Source: UBA7672 sp040398465 (GTDB lineage: Bacteria > Pseudomonadota > Alphaproteobacteria > Caulobacterales > Hyphomonadaceae). Taken from it: DNA of 64,000 nt. A program made the translations under genes and the position numbers. The notes below the pieces were generated by a model. That model worked only from the letters and a program-made list of their open reading frames with translations. It did not search any database and was not told where the DNA came from. Positions 8,401 through 16,557 of this stretch are shown piece after piece. Each line of letters starts with the position of its first letter. Within the stretch, counting starts at the first letter, position 1. Location of the stretch: NCBI GenBank assembly GCA_040398465.1, contig JBBAUA010000004.1:1-64000 (forward strand). The letters are read 5' to 3'.

Positions 8401-9489
8401 ATGAAGATGACCGGATATCTCCAGCGAGCTCTACTTGCCTGTTTGCTCCTTGGAACAATGGGCGCACCCCCAGCTGCAGCACAGATGGCGATGCCCGTCG
8501 TGCAGCCAGGCTACGAGCCGCCCCGCCTCGCGAGCGGCAAGCCGGACCTTGGCGGCGCCTGGACCAACGCCAGTTCGACCAATCTCGAACGCGCCCGCGA
8601 GCTCGGCGACCAGTTAATCTACTCCGATGCCGAGATGGCGAAGATCGAAGGCGAGACCTTCACCCGTAACGCGCGCATCAACGCGCCGACGGCCAGGGAG
8701 GTGCAGGAAACCTGGACGACGATCGCGCGTGGCCCCGACACGCTGGATGAATGTCGGGGCGGCTCTCGCGGGGTCAATTGCGGCTACAATGCCGGCTGGA
8801 CCGATCCGGGCGACTGGGTGATGCGCGTCAACGGGCAGGGCCGCACGTCGCTCATCACCTATCCCGGCAATGGCCGCATCCCCGCCCGCGTCTCCGGCTC
8901 CGACGCCGGCCGCGCCCGCATCGTCCAGTCCAGCGAAGCCGACACCACGCGCGGCGAAGCCGATAATCCGGAAGATCGCTCGCTGGGCGAACGCTGCATC
9001 ATGAGCTTCGGCGTCTCCTCCGGCCCGGTGATGACCGACCAGCTCTACAACAACACCTATCAGTTCGTGCAGACGGTTGACCATTTCGCCATCTGGGTCG
9101 AGATGGTGCACGACGTCCGTATCATCCCGATCGGCGGCAAGCATCGCTCCGACGGCATTCGCCCGTGGATGGGCGACTCCATCGCCTCATGGGATGGCGA
9201 TACGCTGGTGGTCGAAACGGTCGGCTTCCACCCGCGCCAGAATGTGCGCGGCGGCGGGCCAAACATGAAGGTCACCGAGCGCTTCACGCGCGTCGCGGAA
9301 GACCGGCTTCACTATGCTTTCAATGTCGAGGATCCGGCGACGTGGGTCGAGCCGTGGGGGGGCGAGTATGAATTCGCCTCAGTCGAGGGCGCCGTCTACG
9401 AATACGCCTGCCATGAAGGCAATCACGGCCTTATCGGAATTCTCGGCGGCGCCCGAGCAGAGGATGCGGCGGCCAAGGAGTCGCCTTAG
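8401..9489 (+). CDS. Secreted protein of unknown function, CHEGNH family (copy 1)
   Basis: A 362-residue protein with a signal peptide (MKMTGYLQRALLACLLLGT...AAAQ, cut near residue 28). I do not know a named role. It is a clear paralog of the gene at 57025-58110: both share LGERC or LGDRC, a YNN..Q.VQT.DH stretch, PWxGDSIxxWxGDTLVVET, and a C-terminal YEYACHEGNHxLxGIL. The conserved Cys, His, Glu and Asp suggest a metal or cofactor site, which is inference. Similar proteins occur widely in acidobacteria and alphaproteobacteria as secreted unknowns. It ends convergently with, and overlaps by 4 bases, the MBL hydrolase gene. Confidence 0.75.
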   Translation: MKMTGYLQRALLACLLLGTMGAPPAAAQMAMPVVQPGYEPPRLASGKPDLGGAWTNASSTNLERARELGDQLIYSDAEMAKIEGETFTRNARINAPTAREVQETWTTIARGPDTLDECRGGSRGVNCGYNAGWTDPGDWVMRVNGQGRTSLITYPGNGRIPARVSGSDAGRARIVQSSEADTTRGEADNPEDRSLGERCIMSFGVSSGPVMTDQLYNNTYQFVQTVDHFAIWVEMVHDVRIIPIGGKHRSDGIRPWMGDSIASWDGDTLVVETVGFHPRQNVRGGGPNMKVTERFTRVAEDRLHYAFNVEDPATWVEPWGGEYEFASVEGAVYEYACHEGNHGLIGILGGARAEDAAAKESP

Positions 9490-10220
9490 GTATACCTCTT
9501 CGCTGTCTTCTGGTCGAACGTGTCGCCGTCGGTCTTCTGCGCGCCGGCATAGCCCGTGAGCCTGTCGGCGACGAACGGGTTGGAGCGGCGCTCCTGACCG
9601 AACGTGCTGGTGGGGCCGTGGCCCGGCACGAACGTCATGTCGTCGCCCAGTGGCCAGAGTTTTTCCGTGATCGAGTCGATCAACTGCTGGTGATTGCCGC
9701 GCGGAAAATCGGTGCGGCCGATCGAGCCCTGGAACAGGACGTCGCCGACGAAGGCGATGTGCGCGTCGCGGTTGTGGATCACGACATGGCCCGGCGTGTG
9801 GCCGGGCGTGTGCGAGACATCGAACTTGACGCCTTCGAGTTCGAGCACGTCGCCGTCTTCGAGATAGCGATCCGGGGTGACGTTCTTGAGTCCCGTAAGG
9901 CCGTAGCGATCGGCCGAGCTTTCGACCTGGTCGAGCCAGAACTGGTCGTCCTTGTGCGGGCCGATCACGGGGACGCCTGTGCGCTCGCGGATTTCGGCGG
10001 CGGCGCCGGCGTGGTCGAGGTGGCCGTGCGTCAGCCACATCTCCTTCAGCGTCAGGCCGAAATGGTCGAGCGCACCCATGAGCGTTTCGGTGTCGCCGCC
10101 GGGATCGACCAGGACGGCATGCTTGGTCTCAGTATCCCAGATCAGCGAGCAGTTCTGCTGCAGCGGCGTGACCGGGATGATCCGGATCTGGAGGCGGGTT
10201 TCAGGGCGTGCGTCGGACAT
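9486..10220 (-). CDS. MBL-fold hydrolase, glyoxalase II-like
   Basis: A 244-residue metallo-beta-lactamase fold protein. The metal motif THGHLDH is at 64-70, followed by HTPGHTPGH, GDVLFQGSIGRTDFPRG and the closing PGHGPTS. The GRTDFPRG segment is typical of the YcbL/glyoxalase II subgroup, which hydrolyses thioesters such as S-lactoylglutathione. No signal peptide, so cytoplasmic. The exact substrate cannot be read from sequence. Confidence 0.88.
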   Translation of the reverse strand: MSDARPETRLQIRIIPVTPLQQNCSLIWDTETKHAVLVDPGGDTETLMGALDHFGLTLKEMWLTHGHLDHAGAAAEIRERTGVPVIGPHKDDQFWLDQVESSADRYGLTGLKNVTPDRYLEDGDVLELEGVKFDVSHTPGHTPGHVVIHNRDAHIAFVGDVLFQGSIGRTDFPRGNHQQLIDSITEKLWPLGDDMTFVPGHGPTSTFGQERRSNPFVADRLTGYAGAQKTDGDTFDQKTAKRYT

Positions 10221-10259
10221 GCCCTCTAGATGGCTGTCCTGCCGGCCAGAGGCAAGCGG

Positions 10260-11384
10260 TCAGTGCGTACGGCGGCGGCGGGGGGCGAAGCCGAGAGCGG
10301 GATTCTCGCTGAGGACCTGCGAGCGGAGCGAGGTGAGCGTCAGGCGGGTTTCCTCGAGGCGGTCGAGCTTAGCGGTGAGGCTTTCGATGCCGTTGTAGGC
10401 AAGGCGCTTCATCTCGCGCCGGCCGAGGCTTACGGTTTCGAGGATGATACCGGAGACGAGGCTGATGCAAGAGAGAACCGCCAGCGTCCCGCACAGGAAG
10501 GCTGTCGGGAAACGCGGCACGAGGCCGGTGGCCATGAACTCCGCGATGATCGGGGCGGCGAGGACGAGGCTGGTCAGCATGATCGCGGCTGAGAGGGCGC
10601 CGAAGAAGAGCAGGGGGCGTTCATCCCGCATCAGGCGGCCGATCGTGCCGAGGATGCGGAAGCCGTCCTTGAAGGTGGACAGTTTGGACTCGGAGCCTTC
10701 CGGCCGCGCGCCATAGGGCGTCTGGACTTCGGTGGTGATCATGTCGAGTTCGAGGGCGTGGACGGTTAGTTCGGTTTCCGTCTCGAAGCCTGAAGCAAGA
10801 GCTGGGAAGGATTTCACGAAGCGACGCGAGAAAGCGCGGTAGCCCGACAGCATGTCGGTGAAGCGGTCGCCGAAGATTCCGGAGACAAGGCCCGTCAGCA
10901 TGCGATTGCCGAAACGATGGCCGGCGCGATAGGCGGCTTTGTCCTCTGTGATCCGAGCGCCGACGACCATGTCGGCTTGTGTCTCGATCAGCCGCGAGAC
11001 GAGTCGTGGGGCCGATGCTGCATCATAGGTCGCATCGCCATCGACCATCACATAGACGTCGGCCTCGATGTCCGAGAACATGCGGCGGACGACATGGCCT
11101 TTGCCCTGAAGTGGTTCACGACGAACGATGGCGCCGGCTTCGCGGGCGATCGTGGCGGTGTTGTCGTGGCTGTTGTTGTCGTAGACGAAGATGCGGGCGT
11201 TCGGCAGGGCAACGCGGAAGGATTTGACGACGTCGGCGATCGTCTTCGCTTCGTTGTAGGCCGGGATCAGCACAGCGATGTCGACGTGACGGATCGCGGG
11301 CGAGATCTGCTGGCCGACTGCATGGAGCGCTGCTTCTGCAGCGGCCAGGCGTTCGTGGATGTTCGCGTTTCTGTCGACAGACAT
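10260..11384 (-). CDS. Glycosyltransferase family 2, membrane-anchored
   Basis: A 374-residue GT2 protein. The GT-A core has LIPAYNE at 39-45 and the metal-binding DGD at 115-117, then FTDMLSGYRAFSRRF typical of dolichyl/undecaprenyl-phosphate sugar transferases. Two hydrophobic segments follow near 265-290 and 300-325, and the C-terminus is basic (APRRRRTH). Proteins of this build add a sugar to a polyprenyl phosphate or lipid at the inner membrane face. No glycan gene cluster is near, so the acceptor is unknown. Confidence 0.85.
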   Translation of the reverse strand: MSVDRNANIHERLAAAEAALHAVGQQISPAIRHVDIAVLIPAYNEAKTIADVVKSFRVALPNARIFVYDNNSHDNTATIAREAGAIVRREPLQGKGHVVRRMFSDIEADVYVMVDGDATYDAASAPRLVSRLIETQADMVVGARITEDKAAYRAGHRFGNRMLTGLVSGIFGDRFTDMLSGYRAFSRRFVKSFPALASGFETETELTVHALELDMITTEVQTPYGARPEGSESKLSTFKDGFRILGTIGRLMRDERPLLFFGALSAAIMLTSLVLAAPIIAEFMATGLVPRFPTAFLCGTLAVLSCISLVSGIILETVSLGRREMKRLAYNGIESLTAKLDRLEETRLTLTSLRSQVLSENPALGFAPRRRRTH

Positions 11385-11495
11385 GGTCGCCCCGGTGTTC
11401 CAGATTGGGCCACGTTGCCACGTCCGGATGAAGGAGCGGTTGCCGAGTTCCTTATGAAGTATGAGCGGCGGTGAAAGGTTTTGGTGACCCTTTGC

Positions 11496-12653
11496 CTACG
11501 CTTTCCGCTCCGCCATCATCTTCGCGAAGCGCTCGAACAGGTAGAACGAGTCCTGCGGACCAGGGCTCGCTTCGGGGTGGTGCTGCACCGAGATGATCGG
11601 CTTGCCGGCAACGCTGAGGCCGCAATTGCTCCCATCGAAAAGAGAACGATGCGATTCCTCGACGCCGGGCGGCAGTGTGTCGATGTCGACGGTGAATCCG
11701 TGGTTCATCGAGACGATCTCGACCTTGCCCGTGGTGAAGTCTTTCACCGGATGGTTCGCGCCGTGATGGCCTTGCGGCATTTTCTTCGTCTTCGCGCCGA
11801 GCGCCAGCGCGAGCATCTGGTGGCCGAGGCAGATGCCGAGGATCGGCACGCCGGAGGCGATGAGCTTCTTGATCTCCGGGCCGACGTATTGTGCGGTTGC
11901 CGCCGGATCGCCGGGGCCGTTGGAGAGCACGACGCCATCCGGCTTCAGTGCGAGGATGTCTTCGGCGCTGGTCTTCGCGGGAACAGCCGTGACCTTCGCG
12001 CCGACGGCGGCGAGGTTGCGGAGGATGTTCTTCTTCACGCCGAAGTCCATCAGCACGACGTGGAACCTGCCGCTGTTGTGCGTCTCGAAGCCGTCGTTGA
12101 TCGACCAGAGGCCGGCGGTTGACTCGAAGCGCTGGCCGCTTGTCACGTTGATGGCGAGGTCGGCGTTCTCGACGCCCTTCCATGTGCGCGCCGCTTCAAT
12201 CAGAGCCTTTGCGTCGAGCTTGCCATCCGGCGCGTGGGCGATGGCGGATTTCGGCATGCCGAGTTCGCGGATGCGACGGGTGAGCGCGCGGGTGTCGACG
12301 CCGGAGAGGCCGATGATGTTGCGGCGGTTGAGCCAGACGCCGAGCTCGTCGGAGGCGCGCCAGCTCGACGGCAAGGTCGGCGGCGCCTTGAAGACGGCGC
12401 CGCGCGCGGCGTCCATGCCCTGCGCGGAGGATTCTTCCTGATCATCGGCGTTGGCGCCGACATTGCCGATGTGCGGGAAGGTGAAGAGGACAATCTGTTC
12501 GGCGTAGGACGGGTCGGTCAGGATTTCCTGATAGCCCGTCATCGCGGTATTGAAGCAGAGCTCGCCGGCGGCGATGCCGGTTGCGCCATGCCCCTCGCCC
12601 CAGAAGATGGAGCCGTCCTCGAGGGCGAGCGCGCCTGTGGCAAGTTTCGTCAT
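11496..12653 (-). CDS. carA: Carbamoyl-phosphate synthase small subunit
   Basis: A 385-residue protein of normal CarA length. Residues 1-190 are the CarA-specific domain (FNTAMTGYQEILTDPSY), and the rest is a class I glutamine amidotransferase with the catalytic Cys275 in GICLGHQ and the His359/Glu361 pair in QHHPEASPG. It hydrolyses glutamine and channels ammonia to CarB. ATG start. The 119 bases upstream are G-rich but I see no clear attenuator. carB lies 4 kb downstream on the same strand with four genes between. Confidence 0.98.
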   Translation of the reverse strand: MTKLATGALALEDGSIFWGEGHGATGIAAGELCFNTAMTGYQEILTDPSYAEQIVLFTFPHIGNVGANADDQEESSAQGMDAARGAVFKAPPTLPSSWRASDELGVWLNRRNIIGLSGVDTRALTRRIRELGMPKSAIAHAPDGKLDAKALIEAARTWKGVENADLAINVTSGQRFESTAGLWSINDGFETHNSGRFHVVLMDFGVKKNILRNLAAVGAKVTAVPAKTSAEDILALKPDGVVLSNGPGDPAATAQYVGPEIKKLIASGVPILGICLGHQMLALALGAKTKKMPQGHHGANHPVKDFTTGKVEIVSMNHGFTVDIDTLPPGVEESHRSLFDGSNCGLSVAGKPIISVQHHPEASPGPQDSFYLFERFAKMMAERKA

Positions 12654-12772
12654 CTGGGGGAGCCTCCGGTCGGGGCCACGCGACTCAAGGGGGAGGGCCG
12701 CGCAAACGGGCGCTAAGTAGGGGGGTGGTGGGGTAGCGTCAAGGCGCGGGCAGGCGGGGGTGTGCGCAACGC

Positions 12773-13414
12773 TCAGCCCGTCCAGCGTGTGGCCTTGGTG
12801 CTGGCCGTGGGGCGCTGGCGCTCCACCGGATTTTCCTTCGCCGTGCCGAGATAGATGAAGCCGGCGATCTGTTCGTGGCCGCTCATGCTGAGGGCGGCGT
12901 GGACGTGGCTGTCGTAGGCGGCGTCCTCGGTGATCCAGACGCCGGCCCAGCCCATCGCCTGAGATGCGATCAGGATGTTCTGGCAGAGGGCGCCGGCGCT
13001 GAGCTGCTGTTCCCAGGCAGGCGTCTTTTTCGGGTCGTGATGGTTGGGCGAGGAAATCACGCAGAGGATTACGGGAGCGCGCAGGGGCATGCGCATTGCG
13101 TCGGCGAGTTTTGCTTCGGGCGCGTCGGGGTCACGCAGGCTGTGGGCGGCGGCGAAGATTTCGCCGAGCTTGATGCGGGCGTCGCTTTCGATGATGAGCA
13201 CGCGCCAGGGTTCGAGCTTGCGATGGTCCGGCACGCGCATGCCGAGGCGGAGGATGGCGTCGAGGTCTTCCGCTGAAGGGCCGGGCTCCGTGAGCGCCGA
13301 CACGGGCGTAGAGCGGCGCAGCGCGAGGAGGCGCAGCGTTTCGGGCGATGGGTGCGCCGGATCGAGCGGAGCGCCGAAGTCTGGTTCAGGCGGGAGATCC
13401 GGGCGGATGGCCAT
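12773..13414 (-). CDS. Nitroreductase family protein (YdjA-like)
   Basis: A 213-residue FMN-dependent nitroreductase. LALRRSTPVSALTEPGPS, MRVPDHRKLEPWRVLII and GWAGVWIT mark the single-domain YdjA/RutE-like subgroup. Such enzymes use NAD(P)H to reduce nitro or enone compounds; YdjA forms a homodimer with FMN at the interface. The start codon is 2 bases after the stop of the DsbA-like lipoprotein gene upstream, so the pair is probably cotranscribed. The substrate is unknown. Confidence 0.88.
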   Translation of the reverse strand: MAIRPDLPPEPDFGAPLDPAHPSPETLRLLALRRSTPVSALTEPGPSAEDLDAILRLGMRVPDHRKLEPWRVLIIESDARIKLGEIFAAAHSLRDPDAPEAKLADAMRMPLRAPVILCVISSPNHHDPKKTPAWEQQLSAGALCQNILIASQAMGWAGVWITEDAAYDSHVHAALSMSGHEQIAGFIYLGTAKENPVERQRPTASTKATRWTG

Positions 13415-13416
13415 GC

Positions 13417-14085
13417 CTAGTGAGTCTCGCCTGGGGCGTGATCGTGACCGTCATCGACCGGTTGTTCGGGGATCGCGCCACCCGTGAGGGCGGCGTCGAT
13501 CAGCGGCTTGATCGTGCGCCAGTCGCTGCTGGCGAGCACGACGCCGTTGAGGACGAAAGTGGGCGTCGAGTCGATGCCCTTGCCCTGTGCGTCGGCACGC
13601 ACGTCATTGATGCGGCGGATGATGGTGCGATCGTTGATGCAGGACTGGACCTGCTCCGGGCTCATGCGGAATTCGGCGCCGAGCGCGTTGAGCTCTGTCA
13701 TCGCCTCGCCCTTGCTACTTTCGGTGACGATCTGTTCCTGGCGCTCCATGGCTTCGTCGATCACGGAGTAGAACTCTTCGGCGCCGGCGCAGCGGGCGAT
13801 GGCGAAGATGCCGGCGTCGATGGCGCCGTGGATGGCAAACTCGCGGAAGACGAACTTGATCTTGCCGGTGTCGACATAGTCGCGCTTCACCTCGGGCCAG
13901 AAGTTATCGTGCCAGGCCTTGCAGGCGGGGCAGGTGGGCGAGCCGTATTCGACCAGGGTAACCTTCGCATCGGCCGGGCCGATGGCTGCATCACCCTCGA
14001 CGGGGATCAGCTCGGTGCGCCCGGCGGGCGCGCAGGCGGCAAGCGACAGGCCGAGAAGGGCGGCTGCGAGGGATTTCAGATACAT
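13417..14085 (-). CDS. DsbA-like thiol-disulfide lipoprotein
   Basis: A 222-residue protein starting at the ATG of MYLKSLAAALLGLSLAAC, where LAAC is a lipobox and C18 the lipidated cysteine. The thioredoxin fold follows with active-site CPAC at 52-55, the DsbA helical insertion (IARCAGAEEFY), and the cis-proline loop in STPTFVLNG. Probably a periplasm-facing dithiol oxidoreductase or isomerase tethered to a membrane. The C-terminal tail is His/Asp-rich (DDGHDHAPGETH). It is one of three such lipoproteins in the window (others at 25096 and 25757). Confidence 0.9.
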   Translation of the reverse strand: MYLKSLAAALLGLSLAACAPAGRTELIPVEGDAAIGPADAKVTLVEYGSPTCPACKAWHDNFWPEVKRDYVDTGKIKFVFREFAIHGAIDAGIFAIARCAGAEEFYSVIDEAMERQEQIVTESSKGEAMTELNALGAEFRMSPEQVQSCINDRTIIRRINDVRADAQGKGIDSTPTFVLNGVVLASSDWRTIKPLIDAALTGGAIPEQPVDDGHDHAPGETH

Positions 14086-14140
14086 CGTGGGCTCCGGCTT
14101 GGTCGGGGCCGAACCTAGAGGGTTGGTTGCGAAGAGGGAA

Positions 14141-14203
14141 TAGGGAGTGGGCAATAGGCAGTCGGGCGGGCTTTTCTTCCTGTTCCCGACTGCCTACTCC
14201 CTA
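14141..14203. repeat. Long imperfect inverted repeat
   Basis: The left arm is TAGGGAGT (14141-14148) plus AGGCAGTCGGG (14156-14166); the right arm is CCCGACTGCCT (14185-14195) plus ACTCCCTA (14196-14203). The 19 paired bases per arm are interrupted by 7 extra bases on the left. It sits between the divergent starts of the DsbA-like gene (14085) and the Nudix gene (14229). It may be a bidirectional hairpin or a copy of a dispersed palindromic element. Confidence 0.7.
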
Positions 14204-14228
14204 GCGTCCCCTGAGCGAAGCGACACGC

Positions 14229-14828
14229 ATGACCGACACTCCCAAACCCTGGCGCATCAAGTCTGTGCGGACGGCGTACACGAACAAGTGGATCACGGTG
14301 CGGGAGTATCAGGCCGTGGCGCCGACGGGGGCGGATGCGCTGTATGGTCTGGTGCATCCACACAACCTGGCGCTGGGCGTGCTGCCGATCGACGCGGCGG
14401 GCAATACGGTGCTGGTGGGACAGCAACGGTTTCCGTTCGGGCGGTATTCGTGGGAGCTGCCGGAGGGCGGCGGGCCGGAGGATCTGCCGCCGCTTGAGGG
14501 GGCGCAGCGGGAGCTGTCGGAGGAGTGCGGGCTGAAGGCCGAGCACTGGCTGCCGCTCGTTTCGGACATGCACATGTCGAACTCGGTGAGCGACGAGCGG
14601 GCCTATGCCTTCATCGCATGGGGGCTGACGCCGGATGACAGGTTCGCGAAGGACAGTTCAGAGGAACTATCCGTTCGGAGAGTTTCATTCGCTGATGCCG
14701 TGAAAATGGCGATCTCCGGCGAGATTACGGACGCTTTCTCCCTTGTGATGCTATTGAAGGCCGACCATCTGCTTCGGACCGGGGGCTTGCCGAGCGAGCT
14801 GTCCGGGTTGATGCAGGGCGAGACCTGA
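14229..14828 (+). CDS. Nudix hydrolase (ADP-ribose pyrophosphatase-like)
   Basis: A 199-residue protein with the Nudix core: WELPEGGGPE leads into the helix QRELSEECGL, which supplies the REL-EE-G metal ligands. The first Glu of the canonical box is displaced by a small insertion. The overall layout (N-terminal beta arm, LYGLVHPHNLALGVLPID, then box) resembles NudF-type ADP-ribose/nucleoside diphosphate sugar hydrolases. Cytoplasmic. cysE follows 32 bases downstream and is probably cotranscribed. Confidence 0.85.
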   Translation: MTDTPKPWRIKSVRTAYTNKWITVREYQAVAPTGADALYGLVHPHNLALGVLPIDAAGNTVLVGQQRFPFGRYSWELPEGGGPEDLPPLEGAQRELSEECGLKAEHWLPLVSDMHMSNSVSDERAYAFIAWGLTPDDRFAKDSSEELSVRRVSFADAVKMAISGEITDAFSLVMLLKADHLLRTGGLPSELSGLMQGET

Positions 14829-14860
14829 AGGGGCGGACGGCCCCCAATTGGGAGACCAAC

Positions 14861-15688
14861 ATGGCCGATGGACGCTCAACGCTGACCGAGGCGATCGGGT
14901 ATGCGGGCAAGCCCGCGCCAGTGTGGCAGAAGCTGCGCTTCGATGCGCAGCAGCAGGCGCAGCTCGAGCCCGCGCTTGCGAGCTATCTCAACGCCACCGT
15001 TCTGAATCATGACAGCTTCGCCGAGGCGCTGAGCTATCATCTGGCGCAGAAAGCTGGTGGTCCGGACATGAGTGCGCTGGGCATTCGCGAGATCTGCGCG
15101 GATGCCTATCTGGCTGATCCCGCGATCGTGGCGGCGGCGGAGCGTGACCTGCAGGCCGTGCTGGATCGTGATCCGGCGACGCGGACAACGCTGCAGCCCT
15201 TCCTTTTCTTCAAGGGCTTCATGGCGCTGCAGACGCATCGCGTGGGGCACTGGCTGTGGGGGCAGGGGCGCGAGACGCTTGCCTTCTTCATGCAGTCGCG
15301 GATGTCGGAGCTGTATGCGGTGGACATCCATCCCGCGGCGCCGATCGGGTCGGGCGTGTTCATCGATCATGCGACGGGGATCGTGATTGGCGAGACGGCG
15401 CGCGTGGGCGACGATGTCTCGATGCTGCATGGCGTGACGCTGGGCGGCACGGGCAAGGTGTTCACCGATCGCCACCCGAAGATCGGCAATGGCGTGCTGC
15501 TGGGTGCGGGATGCAAGATCCTTGGCAACATCACGATTGGCGACGAGGCGCGCGTGGGCTCTGGCTCCGTCGTGCTGAGCGATGTGCCGCCGCGCTGCTC
15601 GGTGGCGGGCGTTCCGGCCAAGCCCGTGGGCGGGGCCTGCATGAAGCCCGCGCAGACGATGGATCAGAAGTTCGATATGGGGCTGTGA
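14861..15688 (+). CDS. cysE: Serine O-acetyltransferase
   Basis: A 275-residue CysE. The N-terminal helical domain (to about 150) precedes a left-handed hexapeptide beta-helix with IHPAAPIGSGVFIDHATG, LHGVTLGGTGK and GAGCKILGNITIG, ending in the VPAKPVG loop. It acetylates L-serine with acetyl-CoA, the first step of cysteine synthesis, and is normally feedback-inhibited by cysteine through the C-terminal tail. The ATG start matches the family and follows the Nudix gene closely. Confidence 0.95.
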   Translation: MADGRSTLTEAIGYAGKPAPVWQKLRFDAQQQAQLEPALASYLNATVLNHDSFAEALSYHLAQKAGGPDMSALGIREICADAYLADPAIVAAAERDLQAVLDRDPATRTTLQPFLFFKGFMALQTHRVGHWLWGQGRETLAFFMQSRMSELYAVDIHPAAPIGSGVFIDHATGIVIGETARVGDDVSMLHGVTLGGTGKVFTDRHPKIGNGVLLGAGCKILGNITIGDEARVGSGSVVLSDVPPRCSVAGVPAKPVGGACMKPAQTMDQKFDMGL

Positions 15689-15697
15689 CGCCGCGGC

Positions 15698-15817
15698 CTA
15701 TCCGCCGCAGCGTTCGCCTTCAGCGTTGTAGTCGTCGTCCCAGCATTCCTGGTCGAGCACGCTGCAACCCGAACACATCAGCATGGCGGTCAGGCAAGCG
15801 ACGACGATCCGCTTCAT
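15698..15817 (-). CDS. Very small lipoprotein (array member 1)
   Basis: A 39-residue lipoprotein: MKRIVVACLTAMLMCSGCSVL with lipobox CSGC, then a short acidic tail with two more cysteines (LDQECWDDDYNAEGERCGG). The start was placed at the ATG that begins the signal; the longer frame upstream runs through the neighbour. It is the last of four tandem, same-strand, very similar genes between 15.7 and 16.7 kb. No known family; the mature peptide of about 22 residues is too small for an enzyme. Confidence 0.7.
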   Translation of the reverse strand: MKRIVVACLTAMLMCSGCSVLDQECWDDDYNAEGERCGG

Positions 15818-15842
15818 GGCGAGTTTCTCCAAGTGCAGGCGA

Positions 15843-16123
15843 CTAGCGTTGAGAGTCGCAGTCACGCGTGCAGTTGAAATCGGTGCCCAGCCAGAAGTCC
15901 GGGTCGAGCAGCATGCATCCGGAACACAGCGTGAGGGCTGCAAGGCAGGCTAGAACTGCGCGNNNNNNNNNNNNNNNNNNNNNNNNNNNNNNNNNNNNNN
16001 NNNNNNNNNNNNNNNNNNNNNNNNNNNNNNNNNNNNNNNNNNNNNNNNNNNNNNNNNNNNNNGCAGCATGCATCCGGAACACAGCGTGAGGGCTGCAAGG
16101 CAGGCTAGAACTGCGCGTTTCAT
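15843..16123 (-). CDS. Very small lipoprotein (array member 2, split by a scaffold gap)
   Basis: The start codon is at 16121-16123 and the stop at 15843-15845, with 100 N between. As given, the two ends are out of frame. The 55 bases on each side of the gap are identical (15908-15962 and 16063-16117); merging them and dropping the N leaves 126 bases encoding 41 residues, MKRAVLACLAALTLCSGC plus the tail MLLDPDFWLGTDFNCTRDC and a few residues. The lipobox is again CSGC and the tail acidic and Cys-containing, as in the other array members. The reconstruction is inference but restores an intact frame exactly. Confidence 0.7.
15908..16117. other. Scaffold gap 1 with identical 55-base flanks
   Basis: 100 N at 15963-16062. 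The 55 bases before the gap and the 55 after it are identical. This is what results when two contig ends that overlap are joined with a fixed-size spacer. Removing the N and one flank restores the reading frame of the small lipoprotein gene. A real tandem duplication with missing sequence remains possible. Confidence 0.9.
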
Positions 16124-16240
16124 CGGATCATCCCCGTGCTCAACCCTATGCAATCGTAGCATGATCGCGCACCGCGCCCATCATCGCGAAGCGCGCGTCA
16201 TGCCCACGCTGGGTAAGCCGTCGAAGGGCGCGACGCAGCG

Positions 16241-16423
16241 TTAGCGATTCAGACGCGGCGGCGGCTTCATCGGAGATGGCGGGGACACGAAGTATTCGTC
16301 GTCACAGTCGCAGTCGTCGCTGCTTGGATAGCTGCTGTAGTCGTCTTCCCAGAATTCGTCGTCGAAGATGCAGCCCGAGCAGAGCACCAGGGCGGCCATG
16401 CAGGCGAGCACAGCTTTTTTCAT
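16241..16423 (-). CDS. Very small lipoprotein (array member 3)
   Basis: A 60-residue lipoprotein: MKKAVLACMAALVLCSGC with lipobox CSGC, followed by a strongly acidic segment (DDEFWEDDYSSY, then DDCDCDDEYF) and a Pro-rich end (SPPSPMKPPPRLNR). The signal sequence is nearly identical to those of members 1 and 2, so they are paralogs. The Asp/Cys-rich stretch could bind a metal; that is inference. Confidence 0.72.
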   Translation of the reverse strand: MKKAVLACMAALVLCSGCIFDDEFWEDDYSSYPSSDDCDCDDEYFVSPPSPMKPPPRLNR

Positions 16424-16557
16424 TGCGAACAACTCCCGACCCACCCCGATCGAAGCCTAGCATGGCAATCGCTGTCGTGAAGGCTTGCTTGGGCGCCAGC
16501 CGGATTTCGTGTCGCCGTGCAGCATTCCGAACCCCACGCCTGTCCGGGATGTTGCGG

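Noticed and set aside
15908..16117. 55-base direct repeat as an attachment site or transposon scar
   Set aside because: The copies lie exactly at the two edges of a 100-N spacer and lie within a coding frame; contig overlap explains them better.
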